Positions 23,626-33,350 of a stretch of DNA of 64,000 nucleotides are shown here, in pieces. The DNA is from Thermothielavioides terrestris NRRL 8126 (Eukaryota; Ascomycota; Sordariomycetes; Sordariales; Chaetomiaceae). Under the pieces are notes generated by a model. The model was not told the DNA's origin, searched no databases, and saw only the letters and a program-made list of their open reading frames with translations. The stretch is taken from the NCBI RefSeq assembly GCF_000226115.1, contig NC_016462.1:992001-1056000 (forward strand). Direction: 5' to 3'. The first letter of the stretch is position 1; each line of letters opens with the position of its first letter. The translations under genes were made by a program, and so were the position numbers.

Positions 23626-24945
23626 TTACCCCGACCCCCGCAGCTTGATGTCCGTCGTGGAGAGGAAGAACTTGCGCGCCGCCCGCGCCGCCTCCTCGGT
23701 CTCGGCCGCAAACCCGATCTTCGGCCCCAGCAGCAGGATGTCGTGCGGACAGTGCGGTGACGCATGCAGGTGCGTCGTCCACCCGGCCTCGCGGTACCGC
23801 CGCTCCAGCAGCACGATGTCGTCCCACAGCACCTCCCGGTCCCCGCCCTGCACAAACAGCGGCGGCGGCGCCGGCATGCCCTCGTCGCTGACCGTGAACG
23901 GGTGATGCAGCGGCGCGAGGTACCCTCCATTCAGCTCCACCGAGTCCACCTGGCCCTCCACACCATCGACCCCCGCCACCGCGGCGGCCCCCCACCGCCC
24001 GAACTCCCGGTTGAGGTAGTCGGTCTTGTAGTTAGGCGACGCGCGCATATCGAGGCGCAGGGCAGCGCCGACGTCGACCCAGGGCGACCACAGCGCGACG
24101 GCGGCGGGCGGGGGGAGGCCGAGCTCCGCGCCGTGCTCGCCGAGGTAGCGCAGCAGCGCCAGCGCGACCGTGGCGCCGGCCGAGTCGCCCGACAGCACGA
24201 CCTGGCGCGGCGGCACGCCGCGCCCGCGCACCAGCGCCACGTACGCCGTCAGCGCGTCCTGCACCGCGGCGGGGAACCGGCCCGACCCGTCGCGCGCGCT
24301 GGCCAGGCGGTACTGCGGCGTGCACACGTGCGTGCAGCCCAGGTGGCGCAGCAGCGTCTGCGCCGTGAAGCCCGTGTCGGCGTCGCGGCCGGTGCCGATC
24401 GCGAAGCCGCCGCCGTGGAAGTGCAGCGCCACGACCAGGTCCGGGCGGACCAGCGCCGGGGGCGGCGGCCGCGCCGGCGTCCAGGTCGTGCCGATGCTTG
24501 TCGGCTGGATGGTGGCGTCGGCCAGGGCGCCTTGGTAGAGCTTCGGATCTTGCGGCGGGAGCACTTCGAACCGGTTGCGCTCGCGGCCGGGCCGCAGGCT
24601 GAGCCGGTCGCCCCAGCGGAGCAGCGACCAGTAGAGCAGCACCAGGCGCACGATGCGCATGCGCACCGCCTGCTGGAGAGACCATTCTCTGGTCGGCCGC
24701 GTCCACGGGAGCAGGCATAGGAGGATGTCGAAGCCGAAGCGCGAGAGGATGAACGGGGTGCTCAGGAACGTGTAGACGTAAGAAAAGAGCATGGTGCCCT
24801 TTGTGTTGCGCGCCGGGACCGGTGCGAGGGCAGTCTGCGCCGGCTTCATGTTGGGCTGTATCGTGCAAAACGGCGTATGTACTGAGAGCTTCAAGATGGG
24901 GACGGCTGAGGTGGGAAGGGTGTTGGTGTAAGTGGTAAGGTCCAT
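23626..24945 (-). CDS. Alpha/beta hydrolase fold-3 esterase (HSL family)
   Basis: Single exon, 439 aa. Predicted carboxylester hydrolase of the hormone-sensitive-lipase group. The oxyanion-hole motif HGGGFAIG sits at residues 177-184 and the nucleophile elbow GDSAG at 253-257, with Ser255 catalytic. The acid is probably Asp369 in GGDRE and the base His401 in PHD. Hydrophobic helices near residues 52-80 and 97-110 suggest membrane association at the N-terminus. It lies between the Baeyer-Villiger monooxygenase and the SDR in the same orientation, where hydrolysis of a Baeyer-Villiger ester would be a natural role. A CGG-N7-CCG palindrome with 8-bp arms is about 90 bp above its start. Specific substrate unknown. 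Confidence 0.92.
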   Translation of the reverse strand: MDLTTYTNTLPTSAVPILKLSVHTPFCTIQPNMKPAQTALAPVPARNTKGTMLFSYVYTFLSTPFILSRFGFDILLCLLPWTRPTREWSLQQAVRMRIVRLVLLYWSLLRWGDRLSLRPGRERNRFEVLPPQDPKLYQGALADATIQPTSIGTTWTPARPPPPALVRPDLVVALHFHGGGFAIGTGRDADTGFTAQTLLRHLGCTHVCTPQYRLASARDGSGRFPAAVQDALTAYVALVRGRGVPPRQVVLSGDSAGATVALALLRYLGEHGAELGLPPPAAVALWSPWVDVGAALRLDMRASPNYKTDYLNREFGRWGAAAVAGVDGVEGQVDSVELNGGYLAPLHHPFTVSDEGMPAPPPLFVQGGDREVLWDDIVLLERRYREAGWTTHLHASPHCPHDILLLGPKIGFAAETEEAARAARKFFLSTTDIKLRGSG

Positions 24946-25351
24946 TGCTTCCTATATCGTTTTCGGGCCCCCTTACCCCTTCTGCCAGGCCACCCACCCA
25001 CTGGGAGTGCAACGGTGGGGCCAAGCCCCATCTGCGCTACGGGATGCATCCGTAGCGAGGCTGGAAGCCCGAACCCTCGTGGTACGGTTGTCCTACTGTG
25101 TAGTGTGTAGTTGGTTGTTTCACGTGTAAGTCAACGGCGGGTAATTGTCCCTGCCGAGCAGCAACACAGTCCGAACCAAGTCAGGGGAAAATTAGGCATC
25201 TCGGCGGTAGCTATTCGCGAAGTATCGAGAACGCCATTTTTGATTCGCGCATGCTCTAAATCGTTGATTATACACTTGATCAAGTTGGGAAGCCCCTGAA
25301 TCGCATCTCCAGCCAGCTATCCTACCCTACAGATGCTCTCTTGCTTCCACC
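24946..25351. other. Esterase promoter region
   Basis: 406 bp between two minus-strand genes. It carries one long-armed CGG-N7-CCG palindrome, listed separately. Confidence 0.5.
25035..25057. promoter_or_regulatory. CGG-N7-CCG site upstream of esterase, 8-bp arms
   Basis: Perfect inverted repeat CGCTACGG, 7 bp, CCGTAGCG, about 90 bp above the esterase start. It is the most symmetrical of the five sites. Confidence 0.55.
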
Positions 25352-26440
25352 CTACGGCTTCACCGCGCCCGAGGCAACCCGGTCGCGCACGAACTCCTGC
25401 AGCCAGGTCGGCCAGCCGCGGATGCCCGACAGGCCCGTGGCCGAGCTCGGAATCACCAGCTGGCCGCCGCGCCGGCTCTTGATCTGCGCCACCACCTCGT
25501 CCGCCACCCGGTCGCTGGTCAGCATGCGCACGCCCGCGCGCTGCAGCCGGCCCTCGAAGCTCTGGACGAGCGGCGTCCGGACAAAGTTGGGGTGCACCAC
25601 CGTCGTCAGCACGTGCGGCGCCTTGTGCTGGTGCTTCAGCTCGGACGCGAGGGCCTCGTGGAAGGCGAGCGCGCCGGCCTTGGTGGCGGAGTAGTCGGCG
25701 GCGGTGGCGAGCGCGACGAAGGAGGCGATGCTGGCCAGCGTCACCACGTGGCCCTTGCCGCGCTGCACCATGTGCGGCACGAACTGCTGCGTGGTGAACC
25801 ACATGGACATCAGGTTGACGCCGAGGATGCGCCGCAGGAACGCCTCGTCCGCCTGCAGGATCGGCGCCGTGCGCGCGATGCCCGCGTTGTTGACCAGGAT
25901 GCTCGCGTGCCCGAGCTCGCGGCGCACCGCGTCGGCCGCCGCCGCCACCGACTCGGACGACGTCACGTCGCAGCGGAAGAAGCGCACCCGGGCGTTGCCC
26001 TGCAGGTCTTTGGGCAGGTCCTGGATGTCCAGCACGGCGACGCGCACGCCGAGGGCGGCCAGCCGCTCGACGATGCCCTTGCCGATGCCGCTCGAGCCGC
26101 CGGTGACGACGGCGATCTCGTTGGGCCAGTCCCAGCCCGGGGCCGCGGTCAGGCGCCACGAGTTGTGCGCCATGGTGTTGAGCGCCCGGTTCGCCGTGCG
26201 CAGGAGCCCCAGGGCAACGAGGACGCGAAGGACGGTGATGGCTGGAGGGTGCGGCAGTGACGAGAGGGATGCCGCAGCCCACTGCGGGAGGTGTTCCGCG
26301 ACGATGCCGAGAACATGCCGCACCGTGTCAGGGCGGTATGTCAGGGACAGGAGAATTGGCCCGGTGAAGAGGGGGGAGAGGACTAGACGGGCTGCGGAAA
26401 CGATCGTGTCGACGACCGGAGAGGAGAGTACAGAAGCCAT
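25352..26440 (-). CDS. Membrane-anchored short-chain dehydrogenase (retinol dehydrogenase-like SDR)
   Basis: Single exon, 362 aa. Predicted NAD(P)-dependent alcohol/ketone oxidoreductase. An N-terminal region of about 105 residues has two hydrophobic helices (near 13-35 and 67-80) and probably anchors it to ER or lipid-droplet membrane. The Rossmann motif TGGSSGIG is at 113-120, NNAG at 184-187 and the catalytic Ser237, Tyr250 and Lys254 (YSATK) are in place. Asp138 at the end of the second strand (VLDIQ) suggests NAD rather than NADP, which fits alcohol oxidation. The frame above the ATG at 26440 starts with TTG only. It is transcribed away from the zinc-cluster regulator across a 531-bp shared region that contains a CGG-N7-CCG site. 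Confidence 0.92.
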   Translation of the reverse strand: MASVLSSPVVDTIVSAARLVLSPLFTGPILLSLTYRPDTVRHVLGIVAEHLPQWAAASLSSLPHPPAITVLRVLVALGLLRTANRALNTMAHNSWRLTAAPGWDWPNEIAVVTGGSSGIGKGIVERLAALGVRVAVLDIQDLPKDLQGNARVRFFRCDVTSSESVAAAADAVRRELGHASILVNNAGIARTAPILQADEAFLRRILGVNLMSMWFTTQQFVPHMVQRGKGHVVTLASIASFVALATAADYSATKAGALAFHEALASELKHQHKAPHVLTTVVHPNFVRTPLVQSFEGRLQRAGVRMLTSDRVADEVVAQIKSRRGGQLVIPSSATGLSGIRGWPTWLQEFVRDRVASGAVKP

Positions 26441-26971
26441 GGTCAACAAGTGGCGGGCTGGCAAGTTGCGACAGCAGCCTTCGAGGAGGATGAGAGGTGA
26501 TCGGGTCTTCAGATAGGGTCTAGAATGAACGAGACAGCCCCAGGCAGGATGGAGGACTCCGTCTCACAGTTGGCTGAGGTGTGAACTTCATTTTGAGACG
26601 TTGGCTCTACATCTATCACAATCTGACATCTATCCGAGTATCCGTGGAATCCGAGCGGGGGGACGTGTTACGTGGTGTTGCATGGTGGTGGATCTGCGCA
26701 ACCCGGCTCGAGTCCGGTCGACCTCGGCTCTTCTCCCGAAGGATTCGCAAGCTAAACCCCACTCAGGAAATCAAGGTGCTGTCTCTAGGTATGTTAGGGC
26801 ACGTGTCAACCAGTTGCAGCTCGCGTCGCTCAAACGGGTTGCAACGCCAAATCCCCCCTGTTTTTGTAGCCTTACCCCGGATTTCCGTCCTCCGCGCTCG
26901 GCATTCGCCACGGCTCCATTGCCACGCGCGCTCGCAATCCAAACCTGCCTCAGTCTTGAATCCTAGCGATA
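26441..26971. promoter_or_regulatory. Bidirectional promoter, SDR and zinc-cluster regulator
   Basis: 531 bp between divergent starts. It contains one CGG-N7-CCG site almost exactly in the middle, and three ATCCG repeats at about 26634-26660. Confidence 0.6.
26703..26717. promoter_or_regulatory. CGG-N7-CCG site between SDR and regulator
   Basis: CCGG, 7 bp, CCGG, with triplets at 26704-26706 and 26714-26716. It lies about 265 bp from each of the two divergent ATGs. Confidence 0.5.
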
Positions 26972-29006
26972 ATGGTATTTCCAGGGCGCTTCAGCACGGG
27001 TTGTCTGCGCTGCCGCCAGCGGAAAGTCAAGGTTCGTTTTCGACAGGAAGAGCGGAGAAAAAAAACCACTCGGCCGGTCGTCGACTAACTGCCCGCCCAA
27101 AAAGTGCGACGAAGCTAAGCCTTCATGTCGCCGCTGCTGCATCTACGGCAAGCCATGCCCCGGCTACACGGACCAGTTTCAGTTCCGGCATCGCGGGAGC
27201 CAGTCCAGTCCGTGGTCAGCCGTCCTCGTCCCGGAGCCGGCTCCGGCCGGTGGGAAGCAAGGGCAGACCGGCGTAGCGGGTCCTGACCACCGCCGGGGCT
27301 CTCAGTCTCCACGCGAGGATCAGCAGCAGCAGCAGCAGCAAGAGGAACAACGACAAAGACAAGCCGGCCAGATCGTACGATGGGACCAACCTGTCGATAT
27401 TGTCCGCGCCCCAGACCCGTCCTACGATGACGTGTCTCTTTTCTATTTCGTCCGTCGCTTTGTGTCTCCCAACCCGGAAGACGGCTTCCCGGGCCACCTG
27501 AGCTTCCTGCCCAGCATGTATGACTCCCGCAGCCAGGGCCTGCTGGAGAATGCCACCCTGTGCGTCGCCCAGATGGCGGCGTACAACAAGTTCGGCGGCG
27601 AGAAGTTCCGCGTCCAGTCGTACCGCCACTACGGCCGCGCCATCCGCATGCTGCAGGAGATCATCCGGTCCGAGGACCAAGCCACCGATGACAAGGTGAT
27701 CACGTCGATCCTGCTCCTGTGCACGCTGAAGGACATCAGCGGCGAGGCGGCAGGCGACCCGGGCGAGCACGCGCCCGGGCTGTTCTACCTCATAGAGAAG
27801 CGGGGGCCCGAACAGATCGTGACAAGTAGAGGGGCGGAGCTCCTGTTCTTGGCCCTCATCCGGTTGGTGAGTGGTGGTGCTCTTACTTTCACCTCCCTGA
27901 CGGCTTGCGTCTGCCGCTACATTAACGAGGTGGACTAACGTTTCTTCGGCGGTTAGCAAGTGTATTCGTTCCTGCACGACGACGACACGTACGTCGATCC
28001 GGGCGCCATCGCCACGGCCTGGGGCGTGTTCGACCCGCTGCTGCGGGCGCTGGCCATGATGTCCCGGACGGTGTCGCTCCGCAACCGGCTGCTGTCGCCG
28101 GACCACGCGCTGCTCGACCCCCAGGAGCAAGCCGCCCTCCTGCAGAGCTGCTTCGAGACGCTCGACGACTTCCACAACTGGGACGCCGAAGCGGCCGCCT
28201 ACTGGCGCAACACGTTCGAAGGGCGCACGACGCCGACCGCGCTCGGCGAGGTCGCGGCCGGCACGACGCACTACGACCCGGAGACGGCGTGCATCATCAT
28301 CCTGGTGCGGTCCGAGCGGCTGATCCTGCTGATGAGCATGATCGCGTACCACCACTACCAGCAGCACCAGTACGAACAGCAACAACAACACCAGCACCAA
28401 CAACAACAACAACAACCAGGAGACTCCAGCATCCACAACAGCAGCAGTACCATCCCAGACCCATGCCTCACCGCGTGCGTCCCCATCCTGGAACAACACG
28501 TGCACCTGGCAATCGAGGACATGCTAGCCTCGGTTCCCTACGCGCTGGGCGACGTGGGTCCCGGCGGGGCGCCGGGGACGCTGGCGCACGACGGGGCGGC
28601 GGCGATCGTGATCGTGCAGTCGATCCGGCTGGTGGCGTCGTGCGCGCTGGCGTCGCCGGAGCAGCTGCGGCGCGCCACGGCCGTGCTGGCGCGCCTCGAC
28701 GCCGGCATCGGCATCCGCGCTGCTGCGGGGCCGGGGCTGCGCGTCGATGAGCAGGAGGGGGAGGAGGGAGTGGATGATGGGGTTGTTAAGAGTTCGAGGT
28801 GGATGCGGGAACAGAAGTTCTTGCGCGAGCGGTTAGCGGCACGTGGCGGGTTGGGTGCTATGGGGACGCCGCCGGCGTCGGCGCCGCTGCTGCCGCTGGC
28901 GTTGCCGGATGCTGCTCCGGCGGTCGGCTGGGGTCCGGAGCTGACGAGTCCTCCTGCTCTTGGCTTGGCGGGCGAGGAGTGGTTTCTTCCGCCGTATGTG
29001 GGCTGA
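26972..29006 (+). CDS. Zn2Cys6 fungal transcription factor, likely cluster regulator
   Basis: Exons 26972-27031, 27105-27866 and 27957-29006 give 623 aa. The N-terminus is a complete binuclear zinc cluster, CLRC, six residues, C, six residues, CRRC, six residues, C, split by the first intron after CRQRKVK. The acceptor of that intron is AAG, forced by the next conserved Cys. A basic, Gln-rich linker with a CAG/CAA run follows, then a fungal-specific regulatory region (SLFYFVRRFVSPNPED, ATLCVAQMAAYNKFGG, ITSILLLCTLKDISGE) typical of the Fungal_trans_2 type. A second polyglutamine and histidine tract lies near residue 410. It is transcribed away from the SDR and towards the P450, in the centre of the enzyme set, as expected of a local regulator. 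Targets are inferred from the CGG-N7-CCG sites only. Confidence 0.88.
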
Positions 29007-29851
29007 GGGAAGGACTCGAGAAGGCCCCAGGGGATGAGAGCCCGTCATATGAATGGGATGTGGATGGCTGGGATGCGTGTATGAGATCACTCGGCCGTCT
29101 TTCGGGTCTCAGGGGTCAGGGTCTTGTTAATACAATATGCCAGTAATATCCGTGAGCTACTGCGTGTATTCCGTACACGTTACCTTTCGCAGCTTAACAA
29201 ATTAGATTCGGGACGCCCTCTTTGGTGCCTGTTTTTCTAGGATAGGTATGGATGTTGACACTCCACGACGGAATAGTCGCACGGTCGATCGCCCTGTGGC
29301 ACTCACCCCCCTCCCCATTTCCTCCTGCACTCGCAGGCTAGGCTAAATCGGGTTGGACTTTGCGACTTGCGTGGCCGCTCGGTGGGGTCCCCGAGTCCGA
29401 GAGCCGAGACTTAAACCCTGCTGAATGTACTATTAGCTGGGATCGGGCGAGGTACAGTACAGACCGGAGGACTCCGTAGATCCGTACAGCACCGACATTC
29501 GGCACTATACAGTCCACAGTATGCCACAGAAACGGCCGTGCTGTCTCGCCTGCTTCGCTCCGTGTTGCCGGCTTCGACTTTCTGGTGGACATGCCTTGAG
29601 TTCGCCTCGACGCGCGTTCAACGGAGCACTGGGCACTGGCACTGAGAATCATCGTTCCTGACCCCGAACTGATCATTCCCTCACTCTAAGCGGCTTCATT
29701 CCGTTGAATACCACCTCCTGCACCGTTGATCTTCGGTTCCCTCCTCATGAGCCAGGGTTCATAAGTACCTACCTCGTCTTCTCCTTCATCCCCTTTCGGT
29801 ACCACATGGTCTCCTTGTTGTACTGCCGCTTCCCTCATCACTAGTCTCAAC
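29007..29851. other. P450 promoter region
   Basis: 845 bp between the regulator and the P450. It contains a CGG-N7-CCG site at 29691-29703 and a CGG-N6-CCG at 29465-29476. Confidence 0.5.
29691..29703. promoter_or_regulatory. CGG-N7-CCG site upstream of P450
   Basis: CGG CTTCATT CCG, about 150 bp above the P450 start. The arms are limited to the triplets. Confidence 0.45.
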
Positions 29852-31677
29852 ATGACACTAGCATCTCAGCTCTTCGGCTTCCCCAGCCTCACACTCGCCG
29901 CGGCCGTCGAAGCCCTCTTGGCCATCAGGCTGTATCCTGATTATGTCCGCTCACATGGCCACCTCATGGCCGTGGTCGGTGCGATCTTGGTCAACTATGC
30001 GTTTGGCATCGTCTTCTGGGCGTTTCTGTACCCGAGATTTTTTAGCCCCCTGCGCCGAATTCCTGGCCCTAAAGTAGGTTGGCAGTCTGGCTTCCCAGGT
30101 TCCCAGAAAATCAAAGAAGCTGACCATGTCGCACCACAGGCGCTACTCAGCGCCGCCTACATATCTCTGATCGTCAAGGATGGCCCCGGGGGTAACCTCT
30201 TCCTGGATCTCGCCGAGCGCTATCCGGATCAAGATCTGATCGCCCTCGACGCCTTTGGGCGCCAGATCCTCGTTGCTAAGCCTCGCCTGCTGGCCGACCT
30301 GCTCGTCCACAAGTGCTACGACTTCTCCAAGCCGAAGAGGATCAGCGCGTTTCTGCGCCGCATCATCGGCGATGGCCTGATCACCCTCGAGGAGGACCAG
30401 CACAAGTTCCTCCGGAAGAACACCATGCCTGCCTTCCACGCCCGCCACATCACGGAGCTGTATCCGATGATGTGGGCCAAGGCCGGCATCCTGATGCGCG
30501 CGCTGAACCGCGAGATCGCCAACGCCGCTGGCGCCGAGTCCAAGGGCTCGGCCGTCCTGGAACTGACGAGCTGGGCGAGCAAGGTCACGCTCGACATCAT
30601 CGGCGTCGCCGGCATGGGCCGCGCCTTGAACGTGGTCGAGAAGGCGAGCGATCCGCTGCAGGAGATCTACGAGCAACTCCTCGAGCCGGACCGCGAGAAG
30701 CTCATCTTCGCCACGCTCTGCCTCGCGGTCGGCTTTCCCGTCATCAGGATGTTTCCCTGGAAGATGAACGATCTCTTCGTCTACCTTATCTCTTCGCTGG
30801 ACAACATCTGCCGGGACCTGATCCGGGAGAAGAGACGGGCCATCCAACAGGACAAGGACGACCACTTCGACATTCTGTCGCTCCTGATCAAGTCCAACAA
30901 CTTTGACGACGAGGTCCTCAAGGACCAGCTCCTCACCTTCCTGGCAGCAGGGTATGTCTATGTCACCCAGGAGCTCACTATCATCACCACCATTGCACCC
31001 ACCACTAACTTATCACCCAATTCAACAGACACGAAACCACCGCCTCGGCGCTGACCTGGTCGTCCTACCTGCTGGCCAAGCACCCGGAGTACCAGCAGAA
31101 ACTGCGGGACGAAGTGACCGCGGCGCTGGGCGAGATCATCACCGCGCAGCAACAACAACAACAACAGCCCCCACCATCCGCCGACGTCCTGGCGGGCACG
31201 CTGCGGCAGCTGCCGTACCTGAACGGAGTAATGCACGAGACGCTGCGGCTGTACCCGACGGTGCCGCTGACGATGCGGGAGGCGCTGCGCGACACGCGGC
31301 TGGGCGAGCAGGCGGTGCCGCGGGGCACCGAGGTGGTGGTGTCGATCTGGCAGATCAACCGGTCGCGTGAGATCTGGGGCGCCGACGCGGCGGCCTTCCG
31401 GCCCGAGCGCTGGATCAACGCGGACGACGGCAGGGCCAACAGGCATGGCGGGGCGAAGAGCAACTATGATTTTCTCACCTTCCTCCAGGGCCCGCGCAGC
31501 TGCATCGGCCAGGAGTTCGCCAGGGCCGAGATGCGCTGCTTGCTGGCTGCGCTGGTCACGTCGTTTGAGTGGGAGCTGGCCATGGACGAGGACAGCGCCG
31601 TGCCCAGGGGCGTCATCACCATCAAGCCGGAGCATGGCATGTACTTGAGGATGAGGCCGCTGCGGCAGGGGGTTTGA
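29852..31677 (+). CDS. Cytochrome P450 monooxygenase
   Basis: Two exons are clear, 29852-30951 and 31029-31677, about 582 aa. Predicted microsomal heme monooxygenase that hydroxylates a lipophilic substrate with electrons from P450 reductase. Two N-terminal hydrophobic helices precede the proline hinge RRIPGPK. The I-helix AGHETT spans the intron. MHETLR is the ExxR motif, FRPERW the PERF-like motif and FLQGPRSCIGQEFA the heme-binding loop with the Cys ligand. The stretch after GPK (about 30074-30178) is open but lacks the usual sequence and may hide an in-frame intron, which would bring the protein nearer the usual 520-540 aa. A short poly-Gln run (31146-31166) sits in the second exon. It lies downstream of the regulator in the same direction. 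Family number cannot be assigned by eye. Confidence 0.92.
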
Positions 31678-31914
31678 GGAGTGGCTGGCTATCGTCCGGC
31701 GGTGATGTAGCATGATACTGATGATTTCGAATGTCGAGTGTCAAGGTATGTCACCGGGGAGTCTGAATGGTTTAGTTATGGCTCTATGCTGTCGTTACTT
31801 ATTGTCACGACATAGAATACATTTCCTCCGCCACCGCTCACAACGGTTGTAGTCCGCGACGCTCCATCAAATCACCGCTATCCGGTCCCCCTTCCGTCCC
31901 TCTAACTTCGCCCC

Positions 31915-33350
31915 TCAGAGACGGTTATACCGGCAACGGTGGCAGGCCAAGAGCATGCACTGCGTGCATTCATAGATATAGAGCGGAAGGTCATCGTGGC
32001 ACTGTTCACAGCGGTTTTCGCCGTGGCGGACTTGCCAGTTGTCGTGCTGGCACTCGTGGTTGTGCACCAGGTTGCGCCTCTCCCTCTCCACTCGGTTCGC
32101 CCTCCCTGCGTCGTTGAGCTGCTGGGCGCCGGGATCGCGATTGACGATGACATTCGCGCGGGCGAGCAGCCGGTCCTCGTTCCATTGCGGACAATCGCAC
32201 GTCTTCCACTTGGCTCCGCAGATGTAGCAAAACTCGGCCTTGCAGCGACAGGCTGGGCAAGGGCAAAATAATCCATCAGCAATTTGTCTTGTTTGAAGGA
32301 AGAGGATGGGGGCAAGCGATGGGGTCGGTCCTTACTCATGTGATTACACCCATATTCCAGCTCGACCAGGCGATGGCAAGCATAGCACCGCTGCCAGCCG
32401 TTCTCGGCCGCGACGCGAAGCAGCTCCTGCACCGCCTCGTCGTGCGGGCAGTCGCCGTCGTGCGCGGCGCCCTTGCAGATGGCGCAGGTTTTCTTGCCGC
32501 AGCGGACGCAGGTGGCCACGTCGGCGACGACGAACGGCGGCGGCACGAACGCGGAGCACGCCGGCCGGTGGCAGTACGTCCGGTTCGGCGTGTCCATCTC
32601 GGCCTTCCTGGCCAGGAACTTGCCCGCCAGCGTGGCCGAGAGGAGCGGCCGGCAGCCGTCGAGCGCGATCGCCCGGCCGCAGCACCGGGGCGGGAACAGC
32701 GACTCGTCCGTCAGCGACAGCGTGAACAGCGTCGCCAGGCACTCGCGGCAGTAGTGGTGGCCGCATTCGCAGCGGGCGACGTCTGCGCTGGGGCGGTGGT
32801 CGCCGCAGCTGTTGCACTCGATGGTCGGCTGTTCGCTGCCGCACCGGCCGCTTCCGCTTGGGTGTGTTGATGGCGAGCCGGGCCGGCTCGCGGCCCACGT
32901 CGAGGACTCGGCCGGGTGTTGGTCGAGCGGAACGTTGAATCTCCAGAGCTCGGTCAGACGTTGCTCGTCGTCGTCTGAGTCCTGGTCCTGGCAGCGCACG
33001 ACCTCAGCGCGTCGGGCAGACGCCGCTGTTGACGGTGCCATACCGCCCGAGCTCAGCCGGCTGGCGAGCACTCGGTCCTGCGCCGCTTGCTCCTCTTGCT
33101 GCGTGATGGCGCGGATTAGTTCGGCGTCGAGCACGACAGCGCGGGCGATGCTGCGGCACATGGCGCTGTCGGAGGCTTGGGTTGCGCACGACGACAGCTC
33201 GGCCTCGAAGAGCTGGATGGCGCACTCGAGGTCGTCCGCTTCTCCTTCACGGCCTTTTCCCTTCCTCCCATTCTTCAGGCTTTCCAGCTCCTCGCGCTGC
33301 AGCTGGAGAGCAAGCCCGAGGTCTTGCATGAGTTGGTCGTCGGCCGACAT
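31915..33350 (-). CDS. RBR-type E3 ubiquitin ligase (RING1-IBR-RING2)
   Basis: Exons 33350-32336 and 32252-31915 give 450 aa. RBR ligases take ubiquitin from E2 onto a RING2 cysteine and then pass it to substrate. The N-terminal third has alpha-helical, UIM-like stretches (DLGLALQLQREE, LECAIQLFEAEL). RING1 begins CNSCGDHRPS and continues CECGHHYCRECL. The IBR is seen as TYCHRPACSAF and CVRCGKKTCAICKG. RING2 runs CYACHRLVELEYGCNHMTC across the intron into CRCKAEFCYICGAKWKTCDC. The Cys of CNHMTC is the expected catalytic residue. A Cys/His-rich tail (HNHECQHDNWQ, CEQCHDDLP, CTQCMLLACHRC) may bind additional zinc. The frame stays open above 33350, but this ATG gives the family-like start. It converges with the P450 gene. 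Confidence 0.88.

Noticed and set aside
27216..28505. 429-codon minus-strand frame
   Set aside because: Antisense to the zinc-cluster regulator. Composition (Val/Leu/Arg runs from CAG/CAA repeats) marks it as a shadow.
21083..31677. Classical secondary-metabolite biosynthetic cluster
   Set aside because: No polyketide synthase, NRPS, terpene cyclase or prenyltransferase is present in or near the set.
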